From assembly GCF_003610735.1 (NCBI RefSeq), contig NZ_RAQM01000006.1, forward strand, positions 394,274 to 458,273: DNA of 64,000 nt. The letters are read 5' to 3'. The notes under the pieces were generated by a model that had not been told where the DNA came from, did not search any database, and saw only the letters and a list, made by a program, of their open reading frames with translations. Made by a program: the position numbers and the translations under genes. Source of the stretch: Tenacibaculum lutimaris (GTDB taxonomy: Bacteria > Bacteroidota > Bacteroidia > Flavobacteriales > Flavobacteriaceae). The stretch's first letter is position 1. Each line of letters starts with the position of its first letter. Shown in pieces: positions 50,561 to 59,846 of the stretch.

Positions 50561-50941
50561 CTATTTAGCGTTAAGTATTTTTGAAAGCGCTATAGTTTCA
50601 ATAGCTAAAAATACCATAATAGGAATTAATAAGGTGGCTTTTTCAGGAGTTGTTAACCCTGCCTCTGAGAAAATACTCTTTTGAAACAACAAAATAAAAA
50701 TACCAAATTTCACCATTAACATTCCTAAATACAGGTACCCTGTTTCATTAGGTAAATACCCCAATACCCACTCTATTAAAGCATAAATTAAAATGGTTGC
50801 TATAACATTAAAGCAATATACTTGTAACACCGAAAAAGAAAGTGTTACTTCTGCGTTAGAAAGTAAAAAGCTATTTAAAAAAAAGCCTCCTATCCCTAAA
50901 ACTAAGATGATAGAAGAAAATATTAGTATTCGTTTACCCAT
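50561..50941 (-). CDS. Four-helix membrane protein of the ATP synthase locus (DUF6168-like)
   Basis: 126 residues with four membrane segments (about 5-27, 35-60, 70-90 and 104-122): LIFSSIILVLGIGGFFL, VYCFNVIATILIYALIEW, GYLYLGMLMVKFGIFILLF, LLIPIMVFLAIETIALSKIL. I believe this is the DUF6168 family that precedes atpB in flavobacteria, from position and pattern. It is placed where AtpI would be elsewhere and overlaps atpZ by eight bases, so a role in F0 assembly or Mg/ion handling is plausible but unproven. Confidence 0.7.
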   Translation of the reverse strand: MGKRILIFSSIILVLGIGGFFLNSFLLSNAEVTLSFSVLQVYCFNVIATILIYALIEWVLGYLPNETGYLYLGMLMVKFGIFILLFQKSIFSEAGLTTPEKATLLIPIMVFLAIETIALSKILNAK

Positions 50942-51164
50942 TATTATCGGTTATCTTAATTACTTGGCGTATTACAGAATATATGGCACCAAAAACCGCT
51001 GCAAGTGTACAAATTTTTGTATAAAGTTCACTGTCGTTTGGATATTTTTGGTCCAACCATTCACCTAGTAAACTTCCTAGATAAATGGTTAAGCCCATTT
51101 GAAGTGCGATTCCTGTGAATCGTATGTATTTATTAAGCGGATTTTTCTTTGAGTCCTTGCTCAT
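50934..51164 (-). CDS. AtpZ/AtpI-family F0 accessory protein
   Basis: 76 residues with two membrane helices (about 16-34 and 46-66). Matches the AtpZ (ATPase gene 1) family, with FTGIALQMGLTIYLGSLLGEWLD. It is thought to help assemble the c-ring or deliver Mg. Overlaps bactofilin by 32 bases upstream and the next gene by eight, so the whole cluster is tightly coupled. Confidence 0.85.
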   Translation of the reverse strand: MSKDSKKNPLNKYIRFTGIALQMGLTIYLGSLLGEWLDQKYPNDSELYTKICTLAAVFGAIYSVIRQVIKITDNNG

Positions 51165-51540
51165 TTTTATTTAATTCTTTTACCGCTCCTCTCATGGCAC
51201 AAGTTGCGTTAAACTCAGCTCCTGGCTCTACAGAAAGCTTACCTATAACCACATCACCATTTATATTTGCTGTTGATTTAACGGTAAGTACATTTGAAAC
51301 TAATAACTCTCCAGAAAATTTCCCTTCAATATCAGCATCAGTACATTCTACTTTTCCTTTGATAAGACCTGAACCACCAATAATTACTCTACCATTTGTA
51401 ACTATTGTTCCTTCTAAAGTACCGTCAATTCTAAAATCTCCTTCTGAAATGATTTCTCCAGTAATTTTAGTGTTCTTTCCTATAATATTTCTTTCTGCAA
51501 CTTTGTTTTCTCCGGCTTTTTTACTCTCTTTACCAAACAT
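51133..51540 (-). CDS. Bactofilin (polymer-forming cytoskeletal protein)
   Basis: 135 residues. The central 80 residues show the right-handed beta-helix repeat of bactofilins: IIGKNTKITGEIISEGDFRIDGTLEGTI, GRVIIGGSGLIKGKVECTDADIEGKFSGEL, STANINGDVVIGKLSVEPGAEFNATCAM. The short hydrophilic tails at both ends (MFGKESKKAGENK; LNKNEQGLKEKSA) are normal. Bactofilins self-assemble into nucleotide-free filaments and organise cell-envelope growth. Located between the T9SS gene sprE and atpZ. Confidence 0.93.
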   Translation of the reverse strand: MFGKESKKAGENKVAERNIIGKNTKITGEIISEGDFRIDGTLEGTIVTNGRVIIGGSGLIKGKVECTDADIEGKFSGELLVSNVLTVKSTANINGDVVIGKLSVEPGAEFNATCAMRGAVKELNKNEQGLKEKSA

Positions 51541-51560
51541 ATTCGGGGAATTTAAGGGAT

Positions 51561-53795
51561 TTATGTTTTATTTAATTGTTCTATGATTTCTTTTGCTTTT
51601 TTACCTTCTTCGGTAGTTGCATAACTAACCGCAACAAATTCTAACGCTTTCTTGTAGGTTTCTTTATCTTGATATTTACCTATAGCTAGGGCTTTTAGGA
51701 GTGCGAATTTAGGAATTAAATTTGAATTCTGCAGTGTAGACGAAAAATTATCTATCTCATTAACAGCTTCTTCAAATTTATTCTCTTTATACAAATAGTA
51801 AACTTCTTTATACTTGTTTAAAATTTCATCTTCTTTTTTCTCCACTACTAACTTTACATCTGGATTTTTAATTATTTGAGCAAAAGTTGTTTCAGGATAC
51901 TTTTGTAAAATGGTGTTCTTATACTCATTAGATTTTACTAAATCTCCTTGTTCTTTATAAATTTGATATAAATGATAGCTTATAGGTAGCTCTAACTTGT
52001 CATCGGCACTTACTTCTCTTAAACGCTCTAGATTCTTAATAGCTAGTGTATGGTTTATAAACTGCTCTTTGTAAATCAACCCTAATTGATACAATGCATC
52101 ATTACGCTCCAAAACTAAATTTGTAATTGTTTGTTCATCGGTCGGAATAGCATCTATATAAGTAGAAAGTTGATATCTTGTATTTACTTTTGTTTCTTCT
52201 GTATTTGCTAATGTGTTGTCAATAGTGTTTATTGATTTATCTGATAACCTCCAATTATCCTCCAATGGACGTGTTCCCCATACTTTCTGAAACTCTCCTC
52301 TTCCAAAATTAAGAGCTTGTGTATTGTAGAAGTACCATTTTCCCTTATTTGCTGAACTATTTATTGAAGCACCTCCTCCAAAACTATTTCCAAAATTTTG
52401 TGCATTTAACAATTGTTGTTGTTTTTCTTCGTCTTCTTTTTTGATTTTTTCAATATAGCTTTCAAAAAAAGAAGTTCTTTCATCTGAAGTCATGGCTACT
52501 AATTGAAGAATACTATCGTTGTTCTTCACCGTTTCTTCATACTTTCTTAAGGCAGTAAGTCCTTTATTTTTTCTTCGAATTCTTCGAATTCTTTTTTCTT
52601 GATCAAATTCTTTAGAAACTACTTGCATTACACTATCGTAATATGAGCCTGCTAGTAGGTAATCTTCTTTTTCAAAAGCCATATCTGCCAAACGTTCGTA
52701 GGCATAAGTTTTTTGATAGTTATTATTATGCTTTGCTTGTAGTGATCTTTTATAGTATTCAGCTGCTTTTTCTTGATTATTTCTTCCTTCTTCTAAAACT
52801 CCTGCTTGATAATACAGTGCATTTAAAAACTTGCGATTGTCTGTGTTTTTTATAAGTTTTTTCATTCTTGCTAACACCACTATAGATGCTGAATCATTCG
52901 GAGTATTTTTAGCGTATTCTATTTCTGCTCTAATACGAAATCTATCTGGAGCTCTTCTACTTTCAGCTAATTTTTTAAATACCATTCGAGCAGAATCTTT
53001 TCTATCTAATTCACTATACACTTGCCCTAAAACAAACATATTTCTAGCCGTTTGCTCTTTGTTATAATTTGTAGTAGTTGCTAACTTTAAATAATCCACT
53101 ACTTTTTGAATTGTATCTGTTTGCTCATACGCCATTGCCATAGCTGTATAGGCTTGCTCTTTAGTAGATTTTCCTATCTTTTCCGTTTCGTCTAAAACGT
53201 CTAACAACAATCGTAACGTTTGTATCGCTCTTTTTTCATTACCTAAACGAATGTTTGCTTTAGCCCTCCAAATTCTGGTTTCGTAATTTAAATTTGCTTT
53301 AGGGTAATTTACTATAACGTAGTTAAACGCCTCTAACGCTGGAATAAATCGCTGTGTGTAGTATCTTGATTTTCCTAACAAAAGGTAAGCATCATCTATT
53401 TGACTGTTTTTTTCGTACCCATTAATATTCATAGAGTGGGTTTGAATTGCTTTTACAGCCTTTTCTTCTGCTTTTTCAAAAGGAGTAAGGTTTTTATTTT
53501 CTTCGTCTTCTTCACCTGCGTTAAATCCTGTACCTGGAGTTAGTACCTTAGCATCTATTGTACTCTCATCAAATGTGATGGGTTCAATTTGTAAACGTTT
53601 CCAAAAGTTATCTTCATGTTTTTCTTGAATTTCTTCAAGGCCTTTTAAATACGCCTGTTCGCCATTAAAAAGCACATTGTATTTGGTAGTAACAGCGTGA
53701 TAGCTTCTATTTAAAAAAGCATCCTTTTTAACACTACACGAATACACGATAGCTACTAAAACACTGAATACTATTATCTTGCCCCCTTTTTTCAT
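51561..53795 (-). CDS. sprE: Type IX secretion / gliding TPR lipoprotein SprE (PorW)
   Basis: 744 residues. The signal peptide ends at lipobox VYSC (Cys20). The mature N-terminus (KKDAFLNRSYHAVTTKYNVLFNGEQAYLKGLEE) is the signature of SprE/PorW proteins, which are needed for T9SS function and gliding motility. TPR repeats run throughout (ALEAFNYVIVNYPKANLNYETRIWRAKANIRLG; NQEKAAEYYKRSLQAK; YPETTFAQIIKNP). It probably bridges outer-membrane and periplasmic T9SS parts. It sits upstream of bactofilin and the ATP synthase genes; the 21-base gap to bactofilin suggests co-transcription. Confidence 0.88.
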   Translation of the reverse strand: MKKGGKIIVFSVLVAIVYSCSVKKDAFLNRSYHAVTTKYNVLFNGEQAYLKGLEEIQEKHEDNFWKRLQIEPITFDESTIDAKVLTPGTGFNAGEEDEENKNLTPFEKAEEKAVKAIQTHSMNINGYEKNSQIDDAYLLLGKSRYYTQRFIPALEAFNYVIVNYPKANLNYETRIWRAKANIRLGNEKRAIQTLRLLLDVLDETEKIGKSTKEQAYTAMAMAYEQTDTIQKVVDYLKLATTTNYNKEQTARNMFVLGQVYSELDRKDSARMVFKKLAESRRAPDRFRIRAEIEYAKNTPNDSASIVVLARMKKLIKNTDNRKFLNALYYQAGVLEEGRNNQEKAAEYYKRSLQAKHNNNYQKTYAYERLADMAFEKEDYLLAGSYYDSVMQVVSKEFDQEKRIRRIRRKNKGLTALRKYEETVKNNDSILQLVAMTSDERTSFFESYIEKIKKEDEEKQQQLLNAQNFGNSFGGGASINSSANKGKWYFYNTQALNFGRGEFQKVWGTRPLEDNWRLSDKSINTIDNTLANTEETKVNTRYQLSTYIDAIPTDEQTITNLVLERNDALYQLGLIYKEQFINHTLAIKNLERLREVSADDKLELPISYHLYQIYKEQGDLVKSNEYKNTILQKYPETTFAQIIKNPDVKLVVEKKEDEILNKYKEVYYLYKENKFEEAVNEIDNFSSTLQNSNLIPKFALLKALAIGKYQDKETYKKALEFVAVSYATTEEGKKAKEIIEQLNKT

Positions 53796-53889
53796 AAAAT
53801 AAAGCTTTTACTGTACAACAACGTTATAATTGTCTTTTTTGTACGTAAAAAGGTAAAAATAATAATTATAAGGTGATTTTAACCCTATT

Positions 53890-54585
53890 TTAAATAGAAA
53901 AATAGCTTTCTAACTCTTGTAATGTTTCTTGTGATGTGTGAATGTCTTTTACTAGGTTTCCTTTATCTAAAACCACTATACGCTCGCAAACTTCGGTAAC
54001 ATGACTTAAATCGTGACTAGAAATTAACACGGTTACCTCGTTATTTTCAGTCAATTTTTTAATTAGTTTTTTTAATCTGATTTGCGTAGTTGGATCTAAG
54101 TTTGCAAAAGGTTCATCTAAAATTACTACTTGCGGATTCCCCATCATTGCAGCAACAATACCTACCTTTTTCTGATTTCCTTTGCTTAGACTTCGTAAAT
54201 ACTTTTTCTTTCCTAAGATTTCACCATTAAAAAATTCTTCAAACTCAGTTAAGAAGTCTTGAATATCAGCTTTGTTCATTCCGCGTAAATCTCCTACAAA
54301 ATCAAAATATTCCTCAGGTGTTAAGTAACCTATTAAAAAAGACTCATCAATAAATGATCCTGTAAAAGTTTTCCAATCTTCACTTTTATTCACTACTACT
54401 TCATTATTCACAATTTCTCCAGTAGTAGGTCGAATTAAGTCTAACAACAAATTAAATAAAGTAGTTTTTCCTGCTCCGTTATTTCCTACCAATCCGAAAG
54501 ATTGTCCGCTAGGGATTTCTATACTTTCAAGGTTTAAAACTTGTGCTGTTCCGTAGGTTTTTGAAATATTTTGTATTGAAATCAT
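53890..54585 (-). CDS. ABC transporter ATP-binding protein
   Basis: 231 residues. Walker A GNNGAGKTT (about 34-42), Q-loop region TGSFIDESFLIGYLTPEEY, signature LSKGNQKKVG, Walker B VVILDEPFANLD, and switch His in LISSHDLSHV. Belongs to the exporter-type class related to CcmA/NatA. Twenty-one bases downstream of its permease gene (minus-strand order permease, then ATPase), so the pair forms one transporter. Substrate unknown. Confidence 0.94.
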   Translation of the reverse strand: MISIQNISKTYGTAQVLNLESIEIPSGQSFGLVGNNGAGKTTLFNLLLDLIRPTTGEIVNNEVVVNKSEDWKTFTGSFIDESFLIGYLTPEEYFDFVGDLRGMNKADIQDFLTEFEEFFNGEILGKKKYLRSLSKGNQKKVGIVAAMMGNPQVVILDEPFANLDPTTQIRLKKLIKKLTENNEVTVLISSHDLSHVTEVCERIVVLDKGNLVKDIHTSQETLQELESYFSI

Positions 54586-54606
54586 TTTTAATTCTTTTAA
54601 GGTTGG

Positions 54607-56079
54607 TTATGATTTTTGGCTGAATGCGTGTATTGCAGCATATTTGTTTTTAATGTATCTCTTTTCTATTCTATTCATAAAGTAATTTTTGAACACTAAA
54701 GCGATTGCTCCTGTTATAGCGATTGCTAAAACACCTGAATTGAACCCTACAAACTTGTTAAAAATCCAAAATAAGAACATTGGAACCCCCATAATAGGAA
54801 TGATAATTAAAAACTGTGTTGCACTAGTTCCTTGATAGTTTGAAAATCCGCTTTTATTTAAGTCGATTCGTTTTTTATTGAATGCACCGGCAAATAGTAA
54901 AAACAAAGAATTGAACCCGATGTTAAAAATAGCTCCAGCAGTAATCATCAAAAAGATATCTAATCCATAAAAATATAAATATGGAATGCTTAAAAGGTAT
55001 AACCCTGCCGATACTACAACCATTAAGTACCATTTACTTTCTAAAAACTTTCGATAACGAATATTTTGACTCATAAGCATCTTGTAATATTCACTATCCC
55101 AAGCAGGAATAAATTGACCATAATTAAGTGTAAATCCCCCAGTAATAAATATTGCTGCGAAGACTAAAAAAGCAGGCATTTTTTCTCGATACATCTCTTG
55201 TCCGAAGAAGATTGCTCCATAAAAAAGAAATAAAAACGACATAAAAAATACTGTTTTAGTACGTTTGTTTCTCCAAATTTGTCGGATGTCATTTTTTATA
55301 AACGGCGCTACATCTCCTAAACTATCAATAAAAGATAAATCAGTAGTACTAGCTACTTCTTCTTTACTTTTAATAACATCATCTAAATATACTTTACTTC
55401 GTAAAAGTTTAAAGTTCAAATAATACAATCCTGTAAGCAAAAGCACTCCTAAAAGAGCTAATATTGGGTTGCTATATACTGATTGAAAAACAGGTGCAAA
55501 AAACTCAGTAATATTGAAAATTTCGTATTTGTTTACCAAAAACAACAGCGCTAAAACAGCAACCATTATTCCTAATGCATAGTTGTTTTTATTGATTAAG
55601 AAATTGAGATAGTTTGCACTTAACACTAATGTAATCATTAAAAACAACCAACCTATAACCCCTATAGTATTGTAACCTTGTCCTATTAGTACTATTGAAA
55701 AAGGAATATAGAAAAATAACGGCATGAAGTTGAAAAACGAAAATGCTGACTTTCCTAACACGAAATGCACTAACTTTTCCTTTCTTATAGGTAATCCAAG
55801 AAATGGTTTAATATTCAACACAGGAAGTTTTTGCATTAAATAGCGGAAAATTAAATCAGCAACTAACAAGAAAATGATAATTCCATTTACAAAAAACAAA
55901 GGGTCAGTATTTGGGTATTCTTTTTTAATAAAAAAATAACCTCCTAAACCTATCATTAAAAAAGAAGCTAACATATATAAGGCAAAAAAGCCCATGATAA
56001 TTTTTAGCGCAATACTTTTCCCAAAATAAGAGGAGCGAAAAAATTGTTTCCACTCAAGTTTAAAAAAATGTGCAATCAT
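54607..56079 (-). CDS. DUF5687 family ABC-type permease
   Basis: 490 residues with about 12 membrane segments. The start MIAHFFKLEWKQFFRSSYFGKSIALK and MQKLPVLNIKPFLGLPIRKEKLVHFVLGK are features of the Bacteroidota DUF5687 proteins, which pair with ABC ATPases. A cytoplasmic loop lies around 230-265 (SKEEVASTTDLSFIDSLGDVAPFIKNDIRQIWRNKRTKTVF), and the C-terminus is basic. Partner of the ATPase downstream. Substrate unknown. Confidence 0.85.
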   Translation of the reverse strand: MIAHFFKLEWKQFFRSSYFGKSIALKIIMGFFALYMLASFLMIGLGGYFFIKKEYPNTDPLFFVNGIIIFLLVADLIFRYLMQKLPVLNIKPFLGLPIRKEKLVHFVLGKSAFSFFNFMPLFFYIPFSIVLIGQGYNTIGVIGWLFLMITLVLSANYLNFLINKNNYALGIMVAVLALLFLVNKYEIFNITEFFAPVFQSVYSNPILALLGVLLLTGLYYLNFKLLRSKVYLDDVIKSKEEVASTTDLSFIDSLGDVAPFIKNDIRQIWRNKRTKTVFFMSFLFLFYGAIFFGQEMYREKMPAFLVFAAIFITGGFTLNYGQFIPAWDSEYYKMLMSQNIRYRKFLESKWYLMVVVSAGLYLLSIPYLYFYGLDIFLMITAGAIFNIGFNSLFLLFAGAFNKKRIDLNKSGFSNYQGTSATQFLIIIPIMGVPMFLFWIFNKFVGFNSGVLAIAITGAIALVFKNYFMNRIEKRYIKNKYAAIHAFSQKS

Positions 56080-56139
56080 TTGGTTACTAATTTGGTTGAT
56101 TGTTTTATAAGTCTATTGTCACTTAATTTTGTTACATAA

Positions 56140-56171
56140 AAAAAGCATCAATTTAAAAATTGATGCTTTTT
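56140..56171 (-). terminator. Terminator after the DUF4837 gene
   Basis: AAAAAGCATCAATTT (56140-56154) pairs with AAATTGATGCTTTTT (56157-56171), directly downstream of the minus-strand stop at 56195. Confidence 0.85.
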
Positions 56172-56194
56172 CTTATTTCTTATACCGTAAAAAG

Positions 56195-57187
56195 TTATTT
56201 TATTTTTAACGACTTTCCAATTGCTTCAAGTTCAAAAATAAAGTCTCTTTTATTTACAGAGGGTGCATAAGTAAACCCTTCAAATACAATTACTCGGTTG
56301 TGTTCTTTATCAACTATCGTGTAGTTAATAAATGGCCCTGCCATAAAATCATTTTTCACTTCCCATTTACCTCTTGTTTCATATGCTTTTTTTCCATCTA
56401 TTTCTGCATCATACGTAAACGGTGTATATGCTTGTTCTGTAATCATGTACATTCCTTCTTTGCTTCCAGGAATGTATTTTTCACCAATAACATCTCTCAT
56501 CTTAGTGATATTATCAGCTACTTTAGCTTCGTCTTTCAACGGATAACTATATACTAATATATTATTTGATCCATCTCCTCTGGCAATTCCGCTTTTTAAG
56601 TGTTGACGTAACCATAAAAAATCACCTGTATCTTCGACTAAATTGTACCTTTTAGGAATAGTAATTGTAACCCCTAAATTTTTAATTGTTTTAAATTTAC
56701 TCTCATCTACTTTTTCTTTATTAAAAATTCTTTGAGTAAATTTAATATCCTCATCTTTAAATAACTGCGTAATTTCTTTTCCTCTATTACGAATTAAATT
56801 TACGATACCATCTTTATCTTTTGCTGTTGCGTAAATTAATATTTGAGGTTGAGCATATTTATTTTTTTCAACTGCTATTTTTTCTTTTTCTCCTTCTCTA
56901 ACTATTAAAACAGCCTTTGCATTTCTTATAAAACCTTTATAACCTGTAGGGTCTATTTGGCTAACTGACAGTAGTGTTTCTGGTTGTGGTAAACCTACCT
57001 GATGCTCTCCAAAAACAGTACGAATTTCATCTCCAATTCTTCCTTCCCAATCAACCCCTTTTATAACTACCAAAATCTTATTGGTGTTACCTGTAGATGT
57101 TGGCAAAACATAATTATCTTTCCCTCCTTCTGTTTTACATGATATTGTAATAAAAATCAATGCAAAAAAGGTTAATAGTTTATTCAT
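56195..57187 (-). CDS. DUF4837 family lipoprotein
   Basis: 330 residues. The signal peptide ends at lipobox TISC (Cys17). The mature protein matches the Bacteroidota DUF4837 family: NTNKILVVIKGVDWEGRIGDEIRTVFGEHQVGLPQPETLLSVSQIDPTGYKGF, then RNAKAVLIV, DTGDFLWLRQHL and ILVYSYPLKDE. Role unknown; outer-membrane-bound. It lies 28 bases after a lytic transglycosylase gene in the same direction, perhaps sharing an envelope task, and ends at its own terminator. Confidence 0.85.
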   Translation of the reverse strand: MNKLLTFFALIFITISCKTEGGKDNYVLPTSTGNTNKILVVIKGVDWEGRIGDEIRTVFGEHQVGLPQPETLLSVSQIDPTGYKGFIRNAKAVLIVREGEKEKIAVEKNKYAQPQILIYATAKDKDGIVNLIRNRGKEITQLFKDEDIKFTQRIFNKEKVDESKFKTIKNLGVTITIPKRYNLVEDTGDFLWLRQHLKSGIARGDGSNNILVYSYPLKDEAKVADNITKMRDVIGEKYIPGSKEGMYMITEQAYTPFTYDAEIDGKKAYETRGKWEVKNDFMAGPFINYTIVDKEHNRVIVFEGFTYAPSVNKRDFIFELEAIGKSLKIK

Positions 57188-57215
57188 AGTTGATATGATT
57201 TAAAATAGTTTGGTT

Positions 57216-58721
57216 TTAACTTTTAAAAATTTTAAGCTTCATTCCTGGCTTTAAACTTTTAGCACTCCAAATATTGTTCCATTTTTTAATTTCTTCGATA
57301 GAAACTGCAGGATATTTTTTTGAAATGGTCCATAAGGAATCTCCATCTTTAACAACATAAACTTCGTGTTTACCTTTTGGAGTCTCTACCTTCTTCTTTG
57401 ATACTTCTTTCGGTATTGCCATTCTCTTTGGGTAAATAGTTAATCGTTGACCTATTTTTAAGTGATGTGTACGTAAACCATTCCACCTTTTAATATCGCT
57501 AACTCTTACACCAAACTTATTTGCTATTTTTCCTAAATAATCTCCACTTCTAACTTTATAACGAATACGTTTGTCCATTTCAAAGTACTTAGGTAGTGGT
57601 TTTTCTCTTTTAGCATCATCTTCGTTAGCTAATGCATAGATTTCTTCTTCTTTTTCTAAGAACTCAATCATGTCTCTTCGAGGTAATCGAACAGCATAGT
57701 TTTTTTCTTTTACATATGGAATGATATCTATCTTATAAGATGGGTTTAAAAATGATAATAAATCAGAATTAATACCTGTTTTTTCAGAAATTTGATCAAA
57801 ACTAATGGTTCTTTTTACACGAATTGTATCTGTTTCAAAATGGTAAATTTTTGGAGATTCAGGATAAATATGATGTTTATCTGCATACTCAAAAATATAC
57901 ATTGTTGCATAAAATGCAGGAACATATCCTGCTGTTTCTGTAGGTAAAAATGGACGAATATTCCAATAATTTTTATAACCTCCAGAACGTTTTATTGCTT
58001 TTGAAACATTTCCTGGCCCTGAATTATATGCTGCTAAAGCCAAATCCCAATCGCCAAAAATCTTATATAATTGACTTAAGTATTGACATGCTGCAATGGT
58101 AGATTTTACAGGGTCTTGACGTTCATCTACATACGAATTGACCTTTAAATCAAACTGAATTCCTGTTCCATACATAAATTGCCATAAACCAGTAGCTCCT
58201 ACCCAAGAACGAGCATCTGGGCGAAGTGCAGATTCTACAATTGCCAAATACTTCATTTCTAAAGGAATGTCGTACTGATCTAAGTATCGTTCAAACATTG
58301 GAAAGTAATATTTAGCACGTGCCATTAAAGCTGGATAATATTTCTTTCTATGCTTTAAGTAACTATTAATTACCTTTTCTAACGCAGGATTATATTCTAA
58401 ATGAAAAGGAGTTTTTACATTTAAATCGTGTAACCTTTTCTTTAATAATTCCGTTGTTAGTACTGTTGTTGTATTAGCTAGAATATCTTTATCATTAAGA
58501 ACATATTGGATGCTATCAAACAATGAAGAATTAAATTTTTCTTCTATCAATAAGCTATCAATCATTTTTAAATCTTCCGTAGAGAATAATTCTTGATAAT
58601 TTACAGAGTCTTTTACAATGAGTTTAACATCAATGCTATCTTTAACGACCAAAAGACTATCGTTTGGTTGTTGTGCTATGATTGAGGTTGTAAAAAGGAG
58701 TAGTGTTAGTAATTTTTTCAT
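57216..58721 (-). CDS. Lytic transglycosylase with two LysM domains (MltD-like)
   Basis: 501 residues. A signal peptide (1-16, ending IIAQ) makes it periplasmic. The family 1 transglycosylase (SLT) domain spans about 140-290: catalytic Glu163 in YLAIVESALRPDA, then SWVGATGLWQFM and AAYNSGPGNV. Two LysM domains follow, roughly 385-430 (RYKVRSGDYLGKIANKFGVRVSDIKRWNGL) and 453-500 (YVVKDGDSLWTISKKYPAVSIEEIKKWNNI), which bind glycan strands. It cleaves peptidoglycan with formation of 1,6-anhydroMurNAc. Exonuclease III is nine bases upstream in the same direction. Confidence 0.93.
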   Translation of the reverse strand: MKKLLTLLLFTTSIIAQQPNDSLLVVKDSIDVKLIVKDSVNYQELFSTEDLKMIDSLLIEEKFNSSLFDSIQYVLNDKDILANTTTVLTTELLKKRLHDLNVKTPFHLEYNPALEKVINSYLKHRKKYYPALMARAKYYFPMFERYLDQYDIPLEMKYLAIVESALRPDARSWVGATGLWQFMYGTGIQFDLKVNSYVDERQDPVKSTIAACQYLSQLYKIFGDWDLALAAYNSGPGNVSKAIKRSGGYKNYWNIRPFLPTETAGYVPAFYATMYIFEYADKHHIYPESPKIYHFETDTIRVKRTISFDQISEKTGINSDLLSFLNPSYKIDIIPYVKEKNYAVRLPRRDMIEFLEKEEEIYALANEDDAKREKPLPKYFEMDKRIRYKVRSGDYLGKIANKFGVRVSDIKRWNGLRTHHLKIGQRLTIYPKRMAIPKEVSKKKVETPKGKHEVYVVKDGDSLWTISKKYPAVSIEEIKKWNNIWSAKSLKPGMKLKIFKS

Positions 58722-58730
58722 TTTAGTTTT

Positions 58731-59492
58731 TTATAAATCTAATTCAACAGCAATCGGACAGTGGTCTGAATGCTTAGCTTCAGGTAAAATATACGCTCTT
58801 GAAATTTTATCTTTCAATGGTTCAGTTACCATATTGTAATCAATACGCCAACCTTTGTTATTTGCTCTGGCATTTGCTCGATAACTCCACCATGAATACT
58901 CTTGTTTTTCCGGATGTATATGACGGAAACTATCGATAAAACCGCTATTTATAAACTTTCCTAACCACTCACGTTCTTCAGGTAAGAATCCTGAAACTCC
59001 TTTCATTTTTGGGTTATGAATATCTATTTCTTCATGACAAATGTTATAATCTCCACAAATAACTAAATTCGGAATTTCTTTTCTCAATTCAGTAGCATAC
59101 TCAAGAATTTCATCCATATAATTGAACTTATAATCTAAGCGATCACTGTTAGTTCCTGAAGGTAAATACATACTCATTACAGACACCCCGTCAAAATCTA
59201 CACGAAGATTTCTTCCCTCAAAATCCATTGACTCGATTCCTGTTCCGTACTCTACATGATTTGGTTCTTCTTTACAAAAAATTGCGACTGATGAGTATCC
59301 TTTTTTCTCTGCTGAAAACCAATAGTGAAAAGGGTATCCTGCATTTTCAAATTCAGTTACATCTAATTGTTCTTTGTGCGCTTTGGTTTCTTGAATACAT
59401 ATTACATCAGGATTTGCTGCTTGTAACCAATCGATAAATCCTTTTTTTAATGCCGCACGTATTCCGTTTACGTTGTATGAAATTATTTTCAT
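58731..59492 (-). CDS. xth: Exodeoxyribonuclease III (AP endonuclease)
   Basis: 253 residues of the EEP fold. KIISYNVNGIRAALKKGF, CIQETKAHKEQ (metal Glu), CGDYNICHEEIDIHNPK, and SDHCPIAVEL (catalytic His) are the family motifs. It cuts DNA at abasic sites and removes 3' blocks in base-excision repair. The gene comes first in a possible run with the transglycosylase and DUF4837 genes. Confidence 0.96.
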   Translation of the reverse strand: MKIISYNVNGIRAALKKGFIDWLQAANPDVICIQETKAHKEQLDVTEFENAGYPFHYWFSAEKKGYSSVAIFCKEEPNHVEYGTGIESMDFEGRNLRVDFDGVSVMSMYLPSGTNSDRLDYKFNYMDEILEYATELRKEIPNLVICGDYNICHEEIDIHNPKMKGVSGFLPEEREWLGKFINSGFIDSFRHIHPEKQEYSWWSYRANARANNKGWRIDYNMVTEPLKDKISRAYILPEAKHSDHCPIAVELDL

Positions 59493-59547
59493 TAAACTTC
59501 TTTTAATTTAACCTCAGGGTAAAAATATTGCTTTTTTATTTTATTTG

Positions 59548-59584
59548 AAAAGCTTGCCGAAAAGTATAAAACTTCGACAAGCTC
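59548..59584 (-). terminator. Imperfect hairpin (terminator or dispersed repeat) after the scoAB operon
   Basis: AGCTTGCCGAAAAGT (59551-59565) and ACTTCGACAAGCT (59571-59583) form a bulged stem. Its ACTTCGACAAGCT arm resembles flavobacterial intergenic repeats. Confidence 0.55.
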
Positions 59585-59617
59585 TATTTGATATTTTCTT
59601 AATTATTAAGAAAAAGT

Positions 59618-59845
59618 TTAGTCTAGAATGATTGGTTCTTTTAAAAGAAACCAAGTGATTTGTGTTTTTTCTCCTGTTTGGGTTTGAATCTTCTTTTTTC
59701 TTGGAGAAAGAAGCATCCCTATAGGGATTAGTATTATAAGCCTAATAAGAAAATTATCAACGTGAAAAATCTTATCTAGAATTGCACTTCCTATAAATAT
59801 AATTGCAAAAACTATGATAAAACTATTTTTTGCTAAGAACTTCAT
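59618..59845 (-). CDS. Small membrane protein downstream of scoB
   Basis: 75 residues. Two membrane segments (about 6-24 and 30-47), then a basic hydrophilic tail (SPRKKKIQTQTGEKTQ) ending ITWFLLKEPIILD. The ATG is one base after the scoB stop, so translation is coupled. I recall similar proteins in other Flavobacteriaceae but know no function. Confidence 0.7.
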   Translation of the reverse strand: MKFLAKNSFIIVFAIIFIGSAILDKIFHVDNFLIRLIILIPIGMLLSPRKKKIQTQTGEKTQITWFLLKEPIILD

Positions 59846-59846
59846 A

